In this document: one piece after another, positions 33,042 to 37,172 of the stretch
How the letters are laid out: every line of letters begins with the position of its first letter
Position numbering within the stretch: position 1 is the stretch's first letter
NCBI GenBank assembly: GCA_910588075.1
Contig: CAJUOS010000019.1
Location: 1 to 37,172, forward strand
DNA length: 37,172 nucleotides
From: an uncultured Erysipelotrichaceae bacterium
GTDB lineage: Bacteria; Bacillota_I; Bacilli_A; Erysipelotrichales; Coprobacillaceae
Direction: 5' to 3'
Translations under genes and position numbers: made by a program
The notes under the pieces: model-generated
What the model saw: only the letters and a program-made list of their open reading frames with translations
Databases searched by the model: none
Told to the model about the DNA's origin: nothing

Positions 33042-34379
33042 ATGAAAGTATTTAATACACTTACAAATAAGAAAGAAGATTTTAAACCAATAAGAGAGGG
33101 AGAGGTAAGTATTTATGTCTGTGGACCTACTGTGTATAATCATGCACATATTGGAAATACGAGACCACTTATTGTTTTTGATGTATTGCGTAGAACATTT
33201 GAATATTTGAATTATAAAGTTACTTTTGTATCTAATTTTACTGATGTAGATGATAAAATTATTAAAGCAGCCAAACAAGAAGGTATTACTGAAAAGGAAC
33301 TTACTGATAAATATATTCAAGCCTATAATGATGTTAGAAAAGGATTAAATTTATTATTTCCAACTCATGCTCCACGAGTAACAGAAACAATGACACCTAT
33401 TATTACATTTATTAAGGATTTGGTGGATAAAGGATATGCTTATGAAGTAGATGGAGATGTTTATTTTAGAGTAACAAAAATAGAGGAATATGGGATGCTT
33501 TCAGGAATTAAAGTTGAGGATTTGATTGCTGGAGCCAGTGAACGTGTAGATGACAATAATAAGAAAGAAAGTACAACAGATTTTGCATTATGGAAAAAAA
33601 CAGATGAAGGAATTCAATTTGATAGTCCTTGGTCAAAAGGAAGACCAGGGTGGCATACAGAATGTGTTGTTATGATTAATGATTTATTTAGTGAAGGGCG
33701 TATTGATATTCATGGTGGTGGACAAGATTTAAAATTCCCTCATCATGAAAATGAGATTGCTCAATCAATGGCTTGTCATCAACACCCAATTGCTAATGTC
33801 TGGATGCATAATCAAATGATTAATATTAATAATGAGAAAATGTCTAAATCTTTAGGAAATGTTTTATGGGCAAAAGATTTGTTAAAAGAGTTAGGATGTA
33901 ATGTTTATAAATGGTTAATGTTGTCAACACATTACAGAAATCCGTTAAATTTCACAGATGAAGTTTTAGGAAATGTAAAGAAAGAAGTTGCAAAGGTAGA
34001 AAATATTTTAAAACAAACATCTTTATATTTACAAGTCAATCAATGTCTAGATAAAGATTTTTGTAAAGATTCAGTAGATAAAATGGTTGAGGCTCTTTCT
34101 GATGATTTGAATACATCTTTAGCGTTATCACAGATTTTAGGACAAGTGAAAGTGTTAAATCAATTGATGCGTGTTAAAGAAAAAGATAATCAAGAAATTT
34201 CTCGAGGATACCAAACTCTTATTCATATGTTAGATGTTATGGGATTTATACATGAAACAAAACAGTTAACAAGTGAAGAGATTGATATGTATAATTTGTG
34301 GATGGAAGAAAAAGCAAATAAAAATTTTGAGAAAGCTGATCAATTAAGAAATCAATTGCAGGAAAAAGGAATTATATAG
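33042..34379 (+). CDS. cysS: cysteinyl-tRNA synthetase
   Basis: Charges tRNA-Cys with cysteine (class I synthetase). The HIGH-type motif HIGN is in YNHAHIGNTR near residue 37, zinc-binding residues include CGPTVYNH and HHENEIAQS, and KMSKSLGN is at about 266-273. At 445 residues it is slightly shorter than the usual 460-470, the difference lying in the C-terminal region. AAGGAGG at 33031-33037 precedes the ATG and could be sequestered by the leader. mrnC starts in the next base after the stop codon. Confidence 0.97.
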   Translation: MKVFNTLTNKKEDFKPIREGEVSIYVCGPTVYNHAHIGNTRPLIVFDVLRRTFEYLNYKVTFVSNFTDVDDKIIKAAKQEGITEKELTDKYIQAYNDVRKGLNLLFPTHAPRVTETMTPIITFIKDLVDKGYAYEVDGDVYFRVTKIEEYGMLSGIKVEDLIAGASERVDDNNKKESTTDFALWKKTDEGIQFDSPWSKGRPGWHTECVVMINDLFSEGRIDIHGGGQDLKFPHHENEIAQSMACHQHPIANVWMHNQMININNEKMSKSLGNVLWAKDLLKELGCNVYKWLMLSTHYRNPLNFTDEVLGNVKKEVAKVENILKQTSLYLQVNQCLDKDFCKDSVDKMVEALSDDLNTSLALSQILGQVKVLNQLMRVKEKDNQEISRGYQTLIHMLDVMGFIHETKQLTSEEIDMYNLWMEEKANKNFEKADQLRNQLQEKGII

Positions 34380-34772
34380 ATGAAACCAGAGTTAATCAAT
34401 CCGCTTGCTTTGGCGTATTTAGGTGATGGAGTTTTTGAGGTATATGTAAGAGAATATCTTATTGTAGAAAAAAATATCACGAAACCTGATTTATTACAAA
34501 AAGAAGCAATTCAATTTGTGAGTGCAAAGGCACAAGCTGAATTTATGAAAGAAGCTATTTGTAATCAGTGGGTTAATGATGAAGAAATAAGGATTTATAA
34601 AAGAGGTAGGAATGCTAAAAATACAAGGACAATGAAAAATACGAGTGTTATTGTTCATAATCAATCTTCAGGGTTTGAAGCTTTGATTGGTCATTTGTAT
34701 TTATTGCAGAATGATGAAAGAATTGCTGAAATTTTTGAATTATATAAAGAATTTGTTATGAAAAATTTATGA
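34380..34772 (+). CDS. mrnC: Mini-ribonuclease III
   Basis: A 130-residue RNase III catalytic domain without the double-stranded RNA-binding domain; in Bacillus Mini-III matures 23S rRNA ends. The family opening NPLALAYLGDGVFEVYVREYL contains the acidic metal-binding residues (Asp16, Glu20), and YKRGRNAKNTRTMKN is the conserved second block. It begins directly after the cysS stop codon, as in the Bacillus cysS-mrnC-rlmB order. Confidence 0.93.
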   Translation: MKPELINPLALAYLGDGVFEVYVREYLIVEKNITKPDLLQKEAIQFVSAKAQAEFMKEAICNQWVNDEEIRIYKRGRNAKNTRTMKNTSVIVHNQSSGFEALIGHLYLLQNDERIAEIFELYKEFVMKNL

Positions 34773-34814
34773 AATAATATTGAGAAAAATGCGAGACATT
34801 TTAAGAGGTAAAAT

Positions 34815-35546
34815 ATGAGACAATATATATATGGAAGAAATACAGTTTTAGAAGCTTTGAAAGGAAATAAACCAGTTTATCAGGTTTATTTAATGAAGAA
34901 TGTAAAAGATGATAAAATTATTGGACTTGCTAAAATGAAAAATGTAAAAGTCAATATCATAACTCAAAAAAATGTCTTAAAAGATTTAGTAGGACAAGTT
35001 GTTCATCAAGGAATTGTTGCTCAAATAGATGGCTATGGATATTATTCAATAGATGAGATATTAAAAAGTATTCCAAAGAATAAGCAACCATTATTAGTGA
35101 TGTTAGATGGATTAGAAGATCCTCATAACCTTGGTGCGATTTTAAGAACATGTGATGCTATTGAAGTTGATGGTGTAATTATTGGAAAAAATAGAAGTGT
35201 TGCATTAACTTCAACTGTTGCTAAAGTTTCAACAGGGGCAATTGATTATGTAAAGGTTGCGCAAGTTACAAATCTTTCTAGAACTTTAGATGATTTAAAA
35301 AAACAAGGTTTTTGGGTTGTTGGTTGTGATTTAAATAATTCTCAGGACTATCGTGCTATTGACTATAACATGCCTATTGTTATTGTTATTGGTTCTGAAG
35401 GTTTTGGGATTTCTCGTTTGGTAAAACAACATTGTGATATGAATGTTGTTTTACCAATGACTGGACATGTTACTTCATTGAATGCTTCTGTAGCAACTGC
35501 TGTGATTTTATATCAAGTTTATAATTCTCGCCATCCTTTCAAGTAG
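34815..35546 (+). CDS. rlmB: 23S rRNA (guanosine-2'-O-)-methyltransferase RlmB
   Basis: A SpoU/TrmH-family SPOUT methyltransferase for G2251 of 23S rRNA using S-adenosylmethionine. The N-terminal substrate-binding domain starts YGRNTVLEALKG; the catalytic domain has motif 1 DPHNLGAILRTCDA, motif 2 IVIGSEGFGISRL and motif 3 TSLNASVATAVILYQ, forming the knot. At 243 residues it is normal length. The sigma-factor gene starts 12 nt after it. Confidence 0.93.
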   Translation: MRQYIYGRNTVLEALKGNKPVYQVYLMKNVKDDKIIGLAKMKNVKVNIITQKNVLKDLVGQVVHQGIVAQIDGYGYYSIDEILKSIPKNKQPLLVMLDGLEDPHNLGAILRTCDAIEVDGVIIGKNRSVALTSTVAKVSTGAIDYVKVAQVTNLSRTLDDLKKQGFWVVGCDLNNSQDYRAIDYNMPIVIVIGSEGFGISRLVKQHCDMNVVLPMTGHVTSLNASVATAVILYQVYNSRHPFK

Positions 35547-35558
35547 AAAGGAGGTAAC

Positions 35559-36155
35559 GTGGAACGTTACAATGATGAAGAATTATTATATTTAATTCAA
35601 TGCCATAATGATGATGCTAAAAAATATTTGTTTGATATTTATCGTTGGCGTATTATGCAATGGATGAAACCTTTTAGTAAATATCAATATTTAGGTATTG
35701 AAATGGAAGATTTTATTCAAATTGCAATGATTAATTTTTGGAATGCTATTTTAAGTTATAGAAATGATTTAGAAGCATCGCTAAGCACATATGTGAAAAT
35801 GGTCATTTTAAGAAGAACATATAGTGAAATTGCAATGAAAAAAGAAAAAAGATTATTAGATGGAAAAAAACTTGTTTCATTTGATGAATATGTAGGAGAT
35901 GAAAATGGGTATGTTTATGGAGAGATTATTGAAGATCCTACAATAAAATTTCATCCTCAAAAGTTATTTGAAATTAGAGAAACTACATCACAATATTTAA
36001 CACATTTTAAATCAAAGGCAAGTATCATTGAAAAAGATGTTATGGCTTATATGTTGTTGGGATATGAGGAAAAAGAAATTGCTAAAAAATTGAATATTCC
36101 TTTAAAAAGCGTATATAATGCAGCTTATCGTGGACATAAAAAAGTCAACCATTGA
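35559..36155 (+). CDS. RNA polymerase sigma factor, SigH-like
   Basis: A 198-residue sigma-70-family protein. Region 2 covers about 20-90 (WRIMQWMKPFSKYQYLGIEMEDFIQ then FWNAILSYRNDLEASLSTYV) and region 4 is the C-terminal helix-turn-helix (GYEEKEIAKKLNIPLKSVYNAAYRG). It occupies the place of sigH between rlmB and rpmG in Firmicutes, where SigH initiates sporulation or competence. Sequence is divergent, so orthology rests on position. The start is GTG at 35559, with AAAGGAGG only 4 nt upstream; no other start fits. The stop codon overlaps the promoter of rpmG. Confidence 0.78.
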   Translation: MERYNDEELLYLIQCHNDDAKKYLFDIYRWRIMQWMKPFSKYQYLGIEMEDFIQIAMINFWNAILSYRNDLEASLSTYVKMVILRRTYSEIAMKKEKRLLDGKKLVSFDEYVGDENGYVYGEIIEDPTIKFHPQKLFEIRETTSQYLTHFKSKASIIEKDVMAYMLLGYEEKEIAKKLNIPLKSVYNAAYRGHKKVNH

Positions 36156-36180
36156 CGAGATAAAATAAATATGTTACATT
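36152..36180 (+). promoter_or_regulatory. promoter of rpmG-secE-nusG
   Basis: TTGACG (36152-36157) and TACATT (36175-36180) are 17 nt apart, with an extended -10 TG at 36172-36173. The -35 element overlaps the stop codon of the sigma-factor gene. Confidence 0.55.
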
Positions 36181-36205
36181 ATAAGAACGATGAGGAGTGA
36201 TAAGT

Positions 36206-36355
36206 ATGAAACAAAAGGTTATATTGGTATGTACAGAGTGCTTATCACGTAATTATTCTATCACAAAAAATAAACGTGTTAATGTTGAGAGATTAGAGTT
36301 AAATAAGTTTTGTAAGAAGTGTGGAAAACATACATTGCATAAAGAAACAAAATAG
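36206..36355 (+). CDS. rpmG: 50S ribosomal protein L33
   Basis: A 49-residue ribosomal protein. It reads MKQKVILVCTECLSRNYS, then NVERLELNKFCKKCGKHTLHKETK-like sequence in two halves, with Cys9-x-x-Cys12 and Cys37-x-x-Cys40 as the zinc-binding (C+) form. AGGAG stands 9 nt before the ATG. secE follows after 9 nt; the AGGAGG for secE overlaps its stop codon. The position matches rpmG-secE-nusG in other Firmicutes. Confidence 0.95.
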   Translation: MKQKVILVCTECLSRNYSITKNKRVNVERLELNKFCKKCGKHTLHKETK

Positions 36356-36364
36356 GAGGAAATT

Positions 36365-36553
36365 ATGAAGATCAAAGAATGGTTTACAATTAAAGGTATT
36401 CGCTCTGAAATTAAGAATATTCATTGGTTATCAAAAAAAGAATTGGTTTATAATTCAGGGGTTGTATTATTGTTTTGCTTTTTATTTGGCGTATACTTTT
36501 ACGCAAGTGATGCAATTATTGCATTAATTTTAAAAGCATTAGGGATGAATTAG
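36365..36553 (+). CDS. secE: preprotein translocase subunit SecE
   Basis: A 62-residue protein with the single-span Gram-positive SecE plan: an amphipathic start (KIKEWFTIKGIRSEIKNIHW), the conserved WLSKKELVYNSGVV segment, and one membrane segment at about 33-58. It stabilises SecY in the general secretion channel, which the large exported proteins in this window require. It ends 1 nt before the nusG start. Confidence 0.93.
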   Translation: MKIKEWFTIKGIRSEIKNIHWLSKKELVYNSGVVLLFCFLFGVYFYASDAIIALILKALGMN

Positions 36554-36554
36554 T

Positions 36555-37112
36555 ATGCCAGGTATGAATGAAGAGGGAAGACGTTGGTATGTAGTGAATA
36601 CATATTCAGGTCATGAAAATAAGGTTAAAGAAAACTTAGAAAAACGTGTTGAATCTATGGGGTTACAAGATTGTCTATTTAATATTGTTATTCCAGAACA
36701 TGTTGAAACAGAGATTAAAGATGGTAAAAAAATTAATAAAGTTAAGAATATGTTTCCTGGATATGTCTTGGTTGAAATGATTATGACTGATGAAGCATGG
36801 TACATTGTTCGTAATACTTCAGGAGTTACAGGATTTATTGGGTCTTCAGGTGGAGGTGCGAAACCATTTCCATTACAAAAACATGAGATTGATCCTATTT
36901 TAAAGAAAATGGGTATTAAAACTTCACAAATTGAGATTAATTATGAAGTTGGAGATGATGTTAAAGTTTTATCTGGTCCATTTGCAGGTAGAGAAGGTAA
37001 AGTTGATTCTATTGATCAAGAAAAAGAGACAGCTATTGTGTTGGTTGATTTTTTAGGGAATTCTACACCTATGGAAGTGGAATTAATTCAATTAGAAAAA
37101 GTTGAAATTTAA
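36555..37112 (+). CDS. nusG: transcription antitermination/pausing factor NusG
   Basis: A 185-residue elongation factor. The NGN domain (about 11-115) has RWYVVNTYSGHENKVKENL, PGYVLVEMIMTDEAW and RNTSGVTGFIGS; the KOW domain (about 130-180) has DDVKVLSGPFAGREGKV. It contacts RNA polymerase and, in Firmicutes, promotes pausing. I kept the ATG at 36555, with AGGGA 10 nt upstream inside secE; an ATG at 36564 is possible but lacks a good site. Confidence 0.96.
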   Translation: MPGMNEEGRRWYVVNTYSGHENKVKENLEKRVESMGLQDCLFNIVIPEHVETEIKDGKKINKVKNMFPGYVLVEMIMTDEAWYIVRNTSGVTGFIGSSGGGAKPFPLQKHEIDPILKKMGIKTSQIEINYEVGDDVKVLSGPFAGREGKVDSIDQEKETAIVLVDFLGNSTPMEVELIQLEKVEI

Positions 37113-37172
37113 AGAATACGGCTCCGTGTCAAGAGTGGAGGATTAAGGGATAGTTATCGAGAGATAGCTATT
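37113..37172 (+). promoter_or_regulatory. probable 5' part of the rplK leader, cut by the window edge
   Basis: The last 60 bases hold no ORF. ACGGCTCCGT can form a small hairpin, and GTGGAGGATTAAGGGATAG is followed by a hairpin of ATAGTTATC with GATAGCTAT (37151-37171). A GTGGGAGG-type motif with a hairpin usually precedes rplK-rplA after nusG in Firmicutes. The 3' half is outside the window, so this is tentative. Confidence 0.35.

Noticed and set aside
32314..33320. Minus-strand ORFs across the lipoprotein gene, T-box and cysS start
   Set aside because: They are low-complexity shadows of plus-strand features and cross the T-box leader.
1..37172. Prophage, insertion sequence, integrase or attachment sites
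   Set aside because: No transposase, integrase or phage structural gene is seen; base composition and ribosome sites are uniform between the glycan locus and the housekeeping genes, so recent transfer is not supported.

Overview
The window looks like a chromosomal segment of an AT-rich, spore-forming, gut-type Firmicute. Codons are AT-rich, almost every gene has a strong AGGAGG-type ribosome binding site, and spore genes (spoVT, yabP, yabQ, cwlJ, gerQ) sit beside a T-box-controlled cysS and a Firmicute-order rpmG-secE-nusG cluster. Modular secreted glycosidases with FIVAR repeats, a glgC-glgD-glgA operon and variant V-x-T-G-D sorting signals fit Erysipelotrichia (Coprobacillaceae/Thomasclavelia-like). 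The genus is inference, because no rRNA gene is present.

Positions 113-12631 form a host-glycan foraging locus. A divergent LacI/GalR-family regulator faces three large exported proteins read in one direction: a cell-wall SGNH esterase carrying one active-looking and one degenerate SGNH domain, a 1697-residue cell-wall sialidase, and a secreted GH16 endo-glycosidase with a laminarinase-type EIDIME active site. The first two share related lectin, Fn3-like and stalk modules, and all three carry FIVAR helices. Immediately downstream (12770-16556) is a tightly overlapping galT-galM-galK operon. My reading is that the esterase and sialidase uncap sialylated, O-acetylated glycans, the GH16 enzyme cuts the galactose-containing chain, and the Leloir enzymes use the galactose. 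No galE and no sialic-acid catabolism gene is in the window.

Positions 16650-21428 hold ordinary genes: a zinc-ribbon membrane protein and a DUF2085 protein, a YheO/DauR-like regulator next to a CBS-DRTGG family II pyrophosphatase, a Cof-type HAD phosphatase, and a glycerophosphodiester phosphodiesterase. Positions 21438-23268 are a compact version of the Bacillus spoVT to divIC block (spoVT, rqcP/yabO, yabP, yabQ, divIC). Then follow an esterase, a tandem pair of paralogous HAD phosphatases, ung and folC. The germination pair cwlJ-gerQ is on the minus strand (27608-28332). Candidate sigma-E promoters with the same -10 octamer precede yabP and cwlJ.

Positions 28518-32191 encode glycogen synthesis (glgC, glgD, glgA) behind an extended -10 promoter with a cre-like site. 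A small lipoprotein gene follows, with a promoter embedded in the glgA terminator. From about 32797 to the right edge the window matches the conserved Firmicute block cysS-mrnC-rlmB-sigH-rpmG-secE-nusG, without a yacP/rae1 gene between rlmB and the sigma factor. cysS is preceded by a compact T-box leader with a TGC (Cys) specifier. The window ends just after nusG, in what is probably the start of the rplK leader.
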